In this document: piece after piece, positions 35,278-43,909 of the stretch
Position numbering within the stretch: the first letter of the stretch is position 1
Layout: every line of letters begins with the position of its first letter
Assembly: GCA_035487355.1 (NCBI GenBank)
Contig: DATHMF010000022.1
Span: forward strand, 62,001 to 126,000
Direction: 5' to 3'
Source of the DNA: Terriglobales bacterium
GTDB lineage: Bacteria; Acidobacteriota; Terriglobia; Terriglobales; Acidobacteriaceae
Length of the DNA stretch: 64,000 nt
Made by a program: the position numbers and the translations under genes
Notes under the pieces: model-generated
The model's database searches: none
Told to the model about the DNA's origin: nothing
The model's input: only the letters and a program-made list of their open reading frames with translations

Positions 35278-35430
35278 AAAGTTAAAGCCTATGACTGCTG
35301 CCGTACGAAGTAAAGTTACTTCAGTAAGGCCCAAGTTGTCAGGCACTACCCTTAAGAACGGTAGAGAAGGAGTAACTTGCAATGGGAGCAGCTACAAATT
35401 TTGCTGCTCCAAATCAAGCCAAAATGCAAC

Positions 35431-36096
35431 TCATCGTGCCTGAGGCTGGGCCGCTCCTGTAGACGCGCGTATCGGTGTTCTTGCCGGATTCGCGGGCTCA
35501 GCAAAACTAAGCGATTCCATGCTGTGAATCAAGCTTTCAATGTCGTTCGGGTTGGTAGCCATGAAAGAGAACGTGACCGCGTAGTTGGGAAGCAAGGTGA
35601 AAACCATCGTCCGGTAAAGCGCAGGACTGCCGGGAGCGGGCTTGGAGACCAGATCGATCCGGTAGAACTGTTTGCCTCCAAAGGTGTAGTGCTTGTCGGT
35701 GTGCAGAGCATCGAAAGCCCCTGAATGCCCAACCGCCAGTTTAATGGAAGCATCCATGAAAACCTTTAGGGTGTCGGTGGGTTTGAGAACATCAACGTTG
35801 ATGCTCATGTAACGCATGTCTCCGGCGGCTGCCGCTGAGGCCCCGGGAAGAGCGGTAAACAGCGTATACATATAACTTGCGCTGGAGCTGGAAGGCTGTG
35901 TCACGTTGCCCTCCCACCCCTCGGGATAACGATAAGAAAATCCGAAATAGCCGTTCACATAGTGCTTCTCGGTGATAGTCCCATAATCCGGGTGGGCTAC
36001 ATCTGCTTGCGGATCAGATGTCTGACAGACCAAGGGCGATGCCCCCACTAGTACGGCGCAAAATAGAGCAATGAAAATAAAACGTTGTGTGAACAC
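35431..36096 (-). CDS. Secreted protein, stand-alone paralogue of the TonB-linked domain
   Basis: 221 aa from GTG 36096, with GGAGG five bases upstream. Signal peptide (about 1-24), then a domain beginning 'HPDYGTITEKHYVNGYFGFS', which matches the N-domain of the TonB-C protein at 3799-5238 (HPDTGIIYGQQYVNSYFGFS). Both share the 'TDKHYTFGGKQFYRIDLVSK'-type region and a strand rich in 'VTFSF.ATN.NDIE.L...M.SLSF'. The domain probably binds a ligand in the periplasm, but its function is unknown. It is found here without the TonB domain. Confidence 0.82.
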   Translation of the reverse strand: MFTQRFIFIALFCAVLVGASPLVCQTSDPQADVAHPDYGTITEKHYVNGYFGFSYRYPEGWEGNVTQPSSSSASYMYTLFTALPGASAAAAGDMRYMSINVDVLKPTDTLKVFMDASIKLAVGHSGAFDALHTDKHYTFGGKQFYRIDLVSKPAPGSPALYRTMVFTLLPNYAVTFSFMATNPNDIESLIHSMESLSFAEPANPARTPIRASTGAAQPQAR

Positions 36097-36220
36097 AAGA
36101 GCCTCCGTTTTTCAGGGGGAGTGCTTCTAAGGGGGGATTAAAGAGGGTTTATAGGAGACAGTTTACAGCGGAATTTGCTTAGGAGCCAGCAGAATTTCTT
36201 AGTTATACCTCAGAGTGACA

Positions 36221-36562
36221 TTACTTCAATTTTGCCTGCACCTTCTTAGGCAGTTTGGCTTTTACCATGTCATAGGAATTGCGGATGAGTTCCTTGAGCT
36301 CGCCGGCTTCCAGGGCATCATGGCGCTGCACGCTCACCCACTGGGCGCGGGCCATGTAGGGGGCGGGAATAATTCCTTCTCGCTCCGTCAGCTCGAAGAA
36401 CTTATCCGGTGCGCACTTGAAGGCAAGATGGTGCGGTGGCCGCAAAACCACAATGGCAAACATTTTTTCGGCAATTTTGAATACCAGATCGTCACCCCAC
36501 TGCACGGTTTCTGTGGCGTGAGGAAACGACATACAGTAGCGGCGGATGGATTCAACGTTCAT
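36221..36562 (-). CDS. YjbR/MmcQ-family protein
   Basis: 113 aa from ATG 36562. Earlier in-frame codons translate an intergenic repeat (LSTEYRVLST) and are rejected as a start. MNVESIRRYCMSFPHATETV and 'WGDDLVFKIAEKMFAIVVL' are typical of YjbR, a small CyaY-like fold linked to DNA or nucleotide binding. It lies downstream of htrA on the same strand, but the spacer holds GTACTCAG-type repeats. The cellular role of this family is not well established. Confidence 0.85.
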   Translation of the reverse strand: MNVESIRRYCMSFPHATETVQWGDDLVFKIAEKMFAIVVLRPPHHLAFKCAPDKFFELTEREGIIPAPYMARAQWVSVQRHDALEAGELKELIRNSYDMVKAKLPKKVQAKLK

Positions 36563-36570
36563 CGGAAAAA

Positions 36571-36698
36571 CAGTACTCAGTACCCGGTACTCAGTACTCA
36601 GCATCAGTTGGATGGCACAATTTCGATCCGAAGATTCAAGAATTACGCTGAGAAAAGGTCGAACTTTTTCCAACCCTTTGACTGAGTACCGAGTACTG
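36571..36698. repeat. GTACTCAG-type palindromic repeats
   Basis: The block CAGTACTCAGTACCCGGTAC (36571 on) and an inverted copy ACTGAGTACCGAGTACTG (36681-36698) flank the intergenic region upstream of the YjbR gene. A variant (CAGTACTCGGTCCTGAGCAC) is found within copy A of the dispersed repeat near 3525. Probably a mobile or recombinogenic short palindrome. Confidence 0.7.
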
Positions 36699-36703
36699 CT
36701 TCT

Positions 36704-37858
36704 TCACGCCTGTTCGTGCCGCTCACCCAGAGCTACATCAGCTTCCATCTTGCGTTTGCCGCGGTAGAAGGTCACGTGTACGGTATCGCCGGCGCGGTGC
36801 CGGTTCATGACGTGCGCCATATCCTGCTGGTCCTGGATGTCTTCACCGTCAATGGCAACAATAAGATCTCCGCCCAGCATGATTTGCATGTTGCCCAGGT
36901 AGGCGCGCTCGGTGCCGCCGCGCAATCCGGCGCGGTCAGCGGCGCCGCCGGCGACAACCTGCAGAATCAGCACGCCATGTTCGGCAGCTAGGCCCATCTG
37001 GTCAGCAAGCTCGGGGCCGACAGGCAGCGTGGCCACCCCCAGCGAAGGCCGGCGCACTGTGCCGATGGTGATCAGGTCGTTGAGCACGGCCTTGGCGGCA
37101 TTGATGGGAATCGCGAAGCCCAGGCCGGCACTTTGTCCGGCTTCACTGAAAATAAACGTATTCATGCCCACAACTTCGCCGCGCGAGTTGAGCAGCGGTC
37201 CACCGGAGTTGCCGGGATTGATGGCGGCATCGGTCTGGATGGCTTCATCTATGAAATTGCCGTTGGGGCCCCGCACCGGACGGATGGAGCTGATAATGCC
37301 TCGCGTCATGGTCCCAGCAAGACCAAAGGGATTGCCAATCGCGTAAACTTTTTGTCCTACGGCCAGGCGTTTGGAGTCGCCCAGCGTCGCAGGCTCAAGA
37401 ACTGAGTCTCCGTGAATTTGAATGACCGCCAGGTCGTTGATCCGGTCGGTGCCCACGACCTGGGCGCGATATTTTTTCTTTTCGGAGGTGGTGACTTCAA
37501 TCTGGCGCGCGTCGGCAATTACGTGGTAGTTGGTCAGTATGTGCCCTTCGCGATCAATAATGAACCCGGAGCCCTGTCCCTCTTGCGGCACCTCTCCATA
37601 AAAAAAATCGAACTGCACGGTACGTGAAGTGATGTTGACCACCGAGGGCAGGACTTTCTTGTAGACGTTGATATTGGTTTGCTCTTCAGCGTCAAACGTC
37701 TGCGGCTCGGCGGCCTCGATAATTTCCACATGCGCCGGGCGAGTCACGATTGCGCTCAGCGGAATGGCCTGGCCGAAATCGTGATGATGCGTGGTGAAGT
37801 AATAAAAGCCGCCTACCAGGAGGACGACCAAAACGAATATGCGTAACAGCTTCTTCAT
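36704..37858 (-). CDS. HtrA/DegP-type serine protease with PDZ domain
   Basis: 384 aa from ATG 37858; a start 6 codons earlier would overlap coaE and cannot be excluded. N-terminal membrane anchor (LRIFVLVVLLVGGFYYF). Trypsin-like domain with catalytic His (TNYHVIAD), Asp (INDLAVIQI) and Ser (PGNSGGPL). One PDZ domain follows (GVLILQVVAGGAADRAGL, then 'GGDLIVAIDGEDIQDQQDMA'). The S1C family degrades or chaperones misfolded periplasmic proteins. It follows coaE with no gap, so it is probably in one operon. Confidence 0.93.
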   Translation of the reverse strand: MKKLLRIFVLVVLLVGGFYYFTTHHHDFGQAIPLSAIVTRPAHVEIIEAAEPQTFDAEEQTNINVYKKVLPSVVNITSRTVQFDFFYGEVPQEGQGSGFIIDREGHILTNYHVIADARQIEVTTSEKKKYRAQVVGTDRINDLAVIQIHGDSVLEPATLGDSKRLAVGQKVYAIGNPFGLAGTMTRGIISSIRPVRGPNGNFIDEAIQTDAAINPGNSGGPLLNSRGEVVGMNTFIFSEAGQSAGLGFAIPINAAKAVLNDLITIGTVRRPSLGVATLPVGPELADQMGLAAEHGVLILQVVAGGAADRAGLRGGTERAYLGNMQIMLGGDLIVAIDGEDIQDQQDMAHVMNRHRAGDTVHVTFYRGKRKMEADVALGERHEQA

Positions 37859-37863
37859 AATTC

Positions 37864-38490
37864 TCAAACCCTGCATTGAGCTTCGAAAGCTCTTAAACTT
37901 GCAAACAGTTGCTCGGTTTCCCGTTCCAACTCGGCGAGTGTGCCGGCGTTTTCAATAACGAAATCGGCCGCCTTGACCTTTTCTTCGTCTGGAATTTGGG
38001 CCGCCATACGGCGCTCTGCTTCGAAACGGGCCTCCTCCAAAGAGAGTTTAGCGCGGGCGGCGAAGCGATGCACGCGCTGCTCCGGCGTGCATGTAACGAC
38101 CACAATCTTGTTGAAGCGGTCTTGCACACCTGCTTCGAGGATCAATGCCGCCTCAATGACCACGATGGCATCGGGATCATCGGCCGCGAAGCTGTCCATC
38201 CATTCGGTTTCACGGTCTATCACGGCGGGATGCACAAGTTGATTTAACTCCTGGACCCTGCCTCCGCCGAAGGCCTTTTCCGCCAGCTTGCGGCGATTAA
38301 TGCTGCCATCTGGTTCGACGATGTCAACGCCAAAATGTTTCACCACTTCGGCATAAACCGCTTGCCCGGGCTGCATCAGGTCGCGCGCGATCTGATCGGC
38401 GTAATTTACATGAGCGCCGTGGCTCGCCAGCATGAGCGCAACCGTAGTTTTGCCGCAGGCCAATCCCCCTGTCAATCCGACACGTAGCAT
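37864..38490 (-). CDS. coaE: Dephospho-CoA kinase
   Basis: 208 aa, the usual family length. P-loop GLTGGLACGKTT at the N-terminus, the 'ADQIARDLMQPG' segment, 'IVVIEAALILEAG' and the Arg-rich lid (LSLEEARFEAERRMAAQIPD). It phosphorylates dephospho-CoA in the last step of coenzyme A synthesis. The gene starts with one base between the folD stop and its ATG. HtrA follows directly. Confidence 0.95.
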   Translation of the reverse strand: MLRVGLTGGLACGKTTVALMLASHGAHVNYADQIARDLMQPGQAVYAEVVKHFGVDIVEPDGSINRRKLAEKAFGGGRVQELNQLVHPAVIDRETEWMDSFAADDPDAIVVIEAALILEAGVQDRFNKIVVVTCTPEQRVHRFAARAKLSLEEARFEAERRMAAQIPDEEKVKAADFVIENAGTLAELERETEQLFASLRAFEAQCRV

Positions 38491-38491
38491 A

Positions 38492-39436
38492 TTAGCGCGA
38501 CCCCACCATCTGGGGCTTCGCCTGGCCCCGGCGCAGCTTCATGGCTTTGACCGTATTGGACATCAGCATGGCAATGGTCAGAGGCCCAACTCCACCCGGC
38601 ACCGGCGTCAACGCGCCGGCAACTTCGGCAACCTGGGGATGAACGTCGCCCACCAGGGTCGAGCCCTTTTCGGCAAACTGGCGCTCGCGTTGGGTATTTC
38701 CCTTAAAGAATTTTTCAAACTCGGCCTTGTCGGTGATGCGGTTAATTCCGACATCAATCACTGCCGCCCCCGGCTTTACAAAGTCGCGCGTGACGAAACC
38801 GGGACGTCCGATAGCGGCAACCAGAATGTCGGCTGTGTGGCAGAGCCCAGGCAAGTCGCCCGTTTTCGAGTGGCAGACCGTCACCGTGGCGTTGTGGTTG
38901 AGCAGCAGCATGGCGACCGGCTTACCTACGATATCGCTGCGGCCCACCACGACTGCGTTCTGCCCTTCTATGGCGATTGCGCTGCGCTTCAGGATTTCGA
39001 TGCAGCCCGCCGGCGTGCAGGGCACCAATCCGGGACGCTTGGTGGAAAGATTGCCGACATTCACGGGATGAAATCCATCCACATCTTTTTCCGGAGAAAC
39101 TGCCAGCAGAACTTTTTTTTCATCCACCTGCGGCGGCAACGGCAGTTGAATCAGGATGCCATCAATCTCGTCGCGCCGGTTCAACTCATGCACGCTCTCC
39201 AGCAACTCCTCGGTAGTCACCGTATCAGGGGGCGTGAGCTTCTCGCTGTAGATGCCCATTTCTTCGCAGGTCTTTACCTTGCTGCGAACATAAATTTCTG
39301 AAGCTGGGTTGTGACCGGCCAGGATCACAGCCAGCCCGGGGCGCGCGCCGGCTTCTGCCAGCTTATGCACCTGTTCCTGAACTTCAGCCTTGATGGCTGC
39401 GGCTATTTTGTTGCCATCCAATATTTTTGCAGACAT
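38492..39436 (-). CDS. folD: Bifunctional methylene-THF dehydrogenase/cyclohydrolase
   Basis: 314 aa. Contains the FolD signatures: 'EIYVRSKVKTCEEMGIYSEK' with the catalytic Lys, 'LIQLPLPPQVDEKKVLLAVS', 'PCTPAGCIEIL' and the Rossmann turn 'NAVVVGRSDIVGKP'. It interconverts methylene-, methenyl- and formyl-tetrahydrofolate with NADP. It lies one base before coaE, so folD-coaE-htrA probably form one unit. The family is highly conserved, so the call is secure. Confidence 0.96.
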   Translation of the reverse strand: MSAKILDGNKIAAAIKAEVQEQVHKLAEAGARPGLAVILAGHNPASEIYVRSKVKTCEEMGIYSEKLTPPDTVTTEELLESVHELNRRDEIDGILIQLPLPPQVDEKKVLLAVSPEKDVDGFHPVNVGNLSTKRPGLVPCTPAGCIEILKRSAIAIEGQNAVVVGRSDIVGKPVAMLLLNHNATVTVCHSKTGDLPGLCHTADILVAAIGRPGFVTRDFVKPGAAVIDVGINRITDKAEFEKFFKGNTQRERQFAEKGSTLVGDVHPQVAEVAGALTPVPGGVGPLTIAMLMSNTVKAMKLRRGQAKPQMVGSR

Positions 39437-39702
39437 AGATTAAGTATAAAACCTTAGAAGCTCTCTCAAAATAGTATGGTCTGACAGGGACACGGTTCCA
39501 CCTGGTATCCCGCTTGAGGGTGTGGGCGGGTGCATCCTGCTTCCATCGTCAGCAACAGAAAATCGGGAAGGGCTTGGAGTTCTGTGCAAACGAATCTAAA
39601 TTGTAATACTAAGCCGGGTCTTAATTGTTGATGCGGCCCAAACAGCTAGCGGCTGCACGCTCTAACAGAGCAAAAAACTAACCACAAAGGACACGAAGAA
39701 GG

Positions 39703-42264
39703 CTAAGGATTTATATCCCACAACGTGACCTTATTATCATCGGCAATCGCGAGCGTCTTGCCGTCGGGACTCCAGGCCAGCGATCCCACTTCGCCGGTAT
39801 GGTCCCGCAGGATGTGCAACAGTTTTCCGCTGGCGACATCCCACAACGCGATTATGTGGTTATCGGGTGCGCTGGCCAGCCTTTTACCGTCAGGACTCCA
39901 GGCTACGGCACGTACCGGAGTGGTGCCGCCATAATCCAGTGTGCGATAGGCCCACACCGAGCGCTCGTCATAGATATCCCACAGCCTGATCGTGGAACCG
40001 GGGCCTGCGCTGGCCAGGGTCTGGCCGTTGGGACTCCAGGCCAACGATAACGACGCGTCAGGGCTGTCGCTCTCAGTTCGTATCAGCTTCCCGCTGGCCG
40101 TATCCCAGACCTTGATGGTTTTATCCGCACTGCCATTGACCAGTACTTGCCCATCGGGACTCCAGGCCAACGATGTGACTTCACCCGTATGGCTGAGGGT
40201 CGTACGCAATGCTCCGCTGCTTGCATCCCACAACTTGATAGTTCCATCCCAACTGCCGCTGGCCAGGGTCGTGCCATCCCGGCTCCAGGCCAACGCTGTC
40301 ACTCCGGCGGAGTGATTGAGCGTAGAAAACAATTCGCTGCCGTTTCCATTCCAGAGTTTGATGGTCCCATTCCAACTCCCGCTCGCCAAGATCTTACCGT
40401 CCGGACTCCAGGCTAACGCATAAACGTAGCTGTCATGATTCAAAATCCGCAGCAGTTGCCCGCTCTGCGCATTCCAGAGCTTGACAGTCCGGTCCAAGCT
40501 CGCGCTGGCAACTATTGTGCCGTCAGGACTCCATGCCACCGATTCTACGGTGCTGATATGGGCTGGGAGCGCCCGCAAAGATGGGCTACGGTCCACCGGC
40601 AGTGTCACGGTAGGCGCTGCTGCTGGAGCAGGCTTAACGGTTGGCGAGTGGTCAGTGGCAAGCAGGGCAGAAGTGAGAAGCGCGATTAACGCAAAGGCAC
40701 CATATCCCGCAATGAAGCCCATGCGAAGTCTTCCAAAGTCTTTGGTAATCCATACAACACCGATTCCGATCATGAACAGGCCAAACGCTGAAACATCCAT
40801 GGCCTGGGGAACAATCATACCGGCGGCAATGATAAGCACAAGTATTGTGTAGTTGATGCCCAAAGGCTTGGGCCATCGTGGACGGTACGTAACCAGCCAT
40901 CGCGCCACGCCCGCGCAGAGCGCAACCAAGCCATAGAGAATGCGCCGTTTCCAATCGTCAGTAGCTAAACAGGCGATACTGAAGCCGGAAGTTAAAGCTG
41001 TCAGAAGCCATTTGTTTCCCCTTTGCGTTAGCGGGAAATAAGTCGGAGTGCGCAGGCGCGGCTGTGGGGCCAGTGGTGATGGAGGGGTATGGTGTGCATA
41101 AGATACAGCGTACGTGTATTGCACCCGGCGCCCAGCCGGCCTGGCTTGAGTCTGCTTGGTGTAGATGTGCCTTCGGTGGGCCTGTGGACGGGGTTGCAAG
41201 TGTTGCCCGCTTTGTACGGCCTGGGCGGAAGGAAACGGATCGCGTCCTCCCAACTGTTTAGTTCGTTCACACCACGGGCAGCTTGTCAGATGCTTGCCGT
41301 AACGGTGCTGGATATTAATATGGCACGGAATCAGGGCAGCTTCGGCTTCTTCCAGCGCATTTTGCCATGCCTGCGCATCCGGTCTGGCGGCGGGATTGCG
41401 GTGTCCGTCTTCAAAGCAGCGAATAAACAAATGCTGCAGCAATGGGTACAAAATGTTGAACGGCGGAGAAACCGGCATGGGCCGGTAAGGCACCATGTTT
41501 TTCGACGAGTAGGGGAAGTGTCCCAAGCGAATGCGCTCTTCATAAGGCGGCGCATCACCAGAACCCAGATAGATGCCGGCAAAGGGATGCGTTCCCTCCA
41601 TCAGAAGCTGAAAGAGGATGATGGCCAAGCCAAAGCAATCATGCTGGCTGGTGCGGTCCACGGTTGAGAGATCGCAGTTTTGCAGCTCGGGTGGGGTGTA
41701 CTCGGCTGTTCCCACCGGGCAACGGTAGACGCGGTTACCCTCGGGATCATGCACCTGAAAAGAATCGGTATCCACCAGCGTGACCAGGGCACGCTGAGAG
41801 GCGAGTATGTTGCGGCTGTTAACGTCGGCAACCAGATCGCCGGCTTTGTGTACTGCGACAAAAGCTGCAGCAAGATTGCGGGCAGTTTGATGCAGGTAAT
41901 ACCAGCTGAACAGCGGGCAGGATTGCCGCCTGCCTCCAGGATTGTAGAAGTTGACGATGGGAATCAGGTCGCTGACCCGGCGCATGAGAAACCCAACCAC
42001 CTGGCCGCGCCGGTCAACGTCGCGCAGCAAGTCGATGGGCCAGGCGACGGAAACGTGTCCATGTGAAGCCATGGGATCATCAAGAGGATGGGCCACCATG
42101 CAGGTCAGCTTGCGTGCCCGCTCCTGGTTGGGCTCGTGGTAGATCTTGGCGAGAAGCGAAAAATCCTGAGGAACAGGATAGATGCAGCCTTCGCCACCAC
42201 AGGTCAGTGCCGAGGCCCTACTGAAGCTGAGCGGCCTGCCGCTACTTGCCCGTTGCAGACGCAT
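39703..42264 (-). CDS. Kinase-like domain fused to WD40 repeats (TerY-triad kinase)
   Basis: 853 aa; GAGGA lies nine bases before the ATG. The N-terminal 330 residues form a divergent protein kinase of the type found with TerY and PP2C partners: GGEGCIYPV, catalytic 'GDLVADVNSRNIL' and 'LVDTDSFQV' in place of DFG. A CPWC-type pair (about 335) and a Pro-rich linker lead to four membrane segments (about 420-550), then a WD40 propeller (about 580-850) with repeats such as 'VESVAWSPDGTIVASASLDR' and 'SLAWSPDGKTLAI'. The next genes are PP2C and VWA, making a YegI-YegK-YegL-like triad. Fusion to WD40 is distinctive. Confidence 0.9.
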   Translation of the reverse strand: MRLQRASSGRPLSFSRASALTCGGEGCIYPVPQDFSLLAKIYHEPNQERARKLTCMVAHPLDDPMASHGHVSVAWPIDLLRDVDRRGQVVGFLMRRVSDLIPIVNFYNPGGRRQSCPLFSWYYLHQTARNLAAAFVAVHKAGDLVADVNSRNILASQRALVTLVDTDSFQVHDPEGNRVYRCPVGTAEYTPPELQNCDLSTVDRTSQHDCFGLAIILFQLLMEGTHPFAGIYLGSGDAPPYEERIRLGHFPYSSKNMVPYRPMPVSPPFNILYPLLQHLFIRCFEDGHRNPAARPDAQAWQNALEEAEAALIPCHINIQHRYGKHLTSCPWCERTKQLGGRDPFPSAQAVQSGQHLQPRPQAHRRHIYTKQTQARPAGRRVQYTYAVSYAHHTPPSPLAPQPRLRTPTYFPLTQRGNKWLLTALTSGFSIACLATDDWKRRILYGLVALCAGVARWLVTYRPRWPKPLGINYTILVLIIAAGMIVPQAMDVSAFGLFMIGIGVVWITKDFGRLRMGFIAGYGAFALIALLTSALLATDHSPTVKPAPAAAPTVTLPVDRSPSLRALPAHISTVESVAWSPDGTIVASASLDRTVKLWNAQSGQLLRILNHDSYVYALAWSPDGKILASGSWNGTIKLWNGNGSELFSTLNHSAGVTALAWSRDGTTLASGSWDGTIKLWDASSGALRTTLSHTGEVTSLAWSPDGQVLVNGSADKTIKVWDTASGKLIRTESDSPDASLSLAWSPNGQTLASAGPGSTIRLWDIYDERSVWAYRTLDYGGTTPVRAVAWSPDGKRLASAPDNHIIALWDVASGKLLHILRDHTGEVGSLAWSPDGKTLAIADDNKVTLWDINP

Positions 42265-42276
42265 TGCAATAAATCC

Positions 42277-43062
42277 TCAAGCCAGCTTGCCACAGGTTGC
42301 CAACAGCAGCGTAAGGTCGTCATCGGCCCGTCCGGTGATGCGGGGTGAGCGTAAGAATGAAGTCAGTTGCTCCTGCGCTTCCGCCTCATCGGTCGAGCTC
42401 TTCACGAAACGGAACAACGGAGAAAAGAAAGGAATGTGGGCCTGATAGGGCTGCATATCCAGCGCCAGCAACTGCAGGCCGTCAGAAAACAGAGCCAGAC
42501 TTTGCGGCCGGCCTTGCCAAACGATGATTTGCGCACAGGAAAGATATTCCGCCGATGTCAGGAAGTTGGTCTCATTGACGAATTCTCCGCGCTGCGGTTT
42601 GGTCAGCGCCAGAATCTGCTCTTGATTGTCTTCGATCACAGCGGCGCCGTCGCCCACTTGCGCGGCGGCGGCAAAATCCGGGCCAGCTACTACTAAGATC
42701 AGAGTTGAAGCCAGATCAGCGACAGGATGGTTCTCTTTCGCAGCCGCTTGTTCAACTGCTGCGCGAGCCGCCTCCAGGGCCAAGGAAAGCAGCTTTTTGC
42801 CCTGCTGCTCTTCAAACTTCGGCAAAGCGGTGATGCTCAAAGCCGTGATGCTCGACGACGCTGCCTGAACGGCTGCATCTGCCGCGGTGCGCGCGCCGAT
42901 TTCGCTGAGAGGAGCAGAGCCGGCGCCATCGGCCACCGCAGCCACCAGGATTCCGCCAGGCAAGACGCGCCAACTGTGAGCATCCTGGCACGGCTGGCCG
43001 CTCTGCTGATGGCTGGTTCCCTGTACCGATGCCCCTAAGACTCGCCATGGACCGATTGGCAT
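42277..43062 (-). CDS. PP2C-type protein phosphatase (TerY triad)
   Basis: 261 aa from ATG 43062; a TTG 5 codons earlier has no ribosome binding site. PP2C features: 'QDAHSWRVLPGGILVAAVAD' with the DGAGS metal site, 'AQVGDGAAVI', 'LFSDGLQLLAL' and the C-terminal 'ADDDLTLLLA'. It should dephosphorylate Ser/Thr proteins. It lies 12 bases before the kinase-WD40 gene and 30 bases after the VWA gene, so all three are co-transcribed. The triad is known in TerY and YegK systems. Confidence 0.92.
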   Translation of the reverse strand: MPIGPWRVLGASVQGTSHQQSGQPCQDAHSWRVLPGGILVAAVADGAGSAPLSEIGARTAADAAVQAASSSITALSITALPKFEEQQGKKLLSLALEAARAAVEQAAAKENHPVADLASTLILVVAGPDFAAAAQVGDGAAVIEDNQEQILALTKPQRGEFVNETNFLTSAEYLSCAQIIVWQGRPQSLALFSDGLQLLALDMQPYQAHIPFFSPLFRFVKSSTDEAEAQEQLTSFLRSPRITGRADDDLTLLLATCGKLA

Positions 43063-43092
43063 CTTCTTAGCTTCCAAATATCAATTGTGGTT

Positions 43093-43767
43093 TCAGACGT
43101 TGGCCCAGCCCGGAGGAGGCAGGGCAACCTGGTCGCTGACCTTCGATTTGGAAACGGCGTGCATGCTGGCGGAGAGCCACACGAACAATTCCGCAAAGTT
43201 GAGTCCTGCCAGTTTGAGAGGGGTTTTCACCGCGATAGTCGACAAGCGCTCCATGTTGGCGTTCTCCACGCCCACGGCGAAAAACGAAACGTGCTTCAGG
43301 CTTTCGTCATTTTTGATCCGCTGTGCGGCCCGAACCACAACATCCTCAGGTTCTCCCTGGGGCTCGCCATCGGTGATCATGAATACCCAAGGGCGATAGT
43401 AGGCGATGCCGCTGGCCTTGTACTGCTCTTTGCGCGCCTGCACCATGTCGAGTGCCTTCTGGATCGCTTCGCCCATATAGGTCACACCCTGGGCGGTGAG
43501 GGAAGGCGGCTGAAATTGATCGGCGGTCACAAAATCCTGCACCACGTTGACTGCGCTGTCAAAGGTGACGACTGCGACTTCCACGCGGCGCGATGCGACC
43601 GGGTCTTTTGACAAGTCATTCTTAAATACGCGCAGGCCTTCGTTGAGCGCAGCAACCGGCGGTCCCTGCATGGAACCCGAGGTATCGAGCAGAAGCACGC
43701 ACGGGCAACGGGGCTCGGGGTTTTCTGCAAACTCAACCGATTGCTCCAGGTTTGGCTTAGTAGACAT
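43093..43767 (-). CDS. TerY-like VWA-domain protein
   Basis: 224 aa from ATG 43767, which has GGAGG five bases upstream. A start 6 codons earlier is less likely. A VWA fold covers most of the protein, with an intact MIDAS (DTSGSMQGPP) and 'VTFDSAVNVVQDFV', 'TYMGEAIQKALDMV' and 'FMITDGEPQGEPE'. It resembles TerY/YegL, which binds metal and partner proteins in the Ter-type stress-response network. It is the first gene of the triad. There is no signal peptide, so it acts in the cytoplasm. Confidence 0.93.
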   Translation of the reverse strand: MSTKPNLEQSVEFAENPEPRCPCVLLLDTSGSMQGPPVAALNEGLRVFKNDLSKDPVASRRVEVAVVTFDSAVNVVQDFVTADQFQPPSLTAQGVTYMGEAIQKALDMVQARKEQYKASGIAYYRPWVFMITDGEPQGEPEDVVVRAAQRIKNDESLKHVSFFAVGVENANMERLSTIAVKTPLKLAGLNFAELFVWLSASMHAVSKSKVSDQVALPPPGWANV

Positions 43768-43909
43768 ACTTACCTCCAATAGCACGAGGGCCGCGTGCGT
43801 GGAATTTACAAAATGGGAAGTTGCACAATTATAAACGAAACCCTGAATCTCGCATGACAGGCTGCTTGGAGGCCAGCAGTAGCGAAAGGAGCGAATGCTG
43901 AATGTGCGG

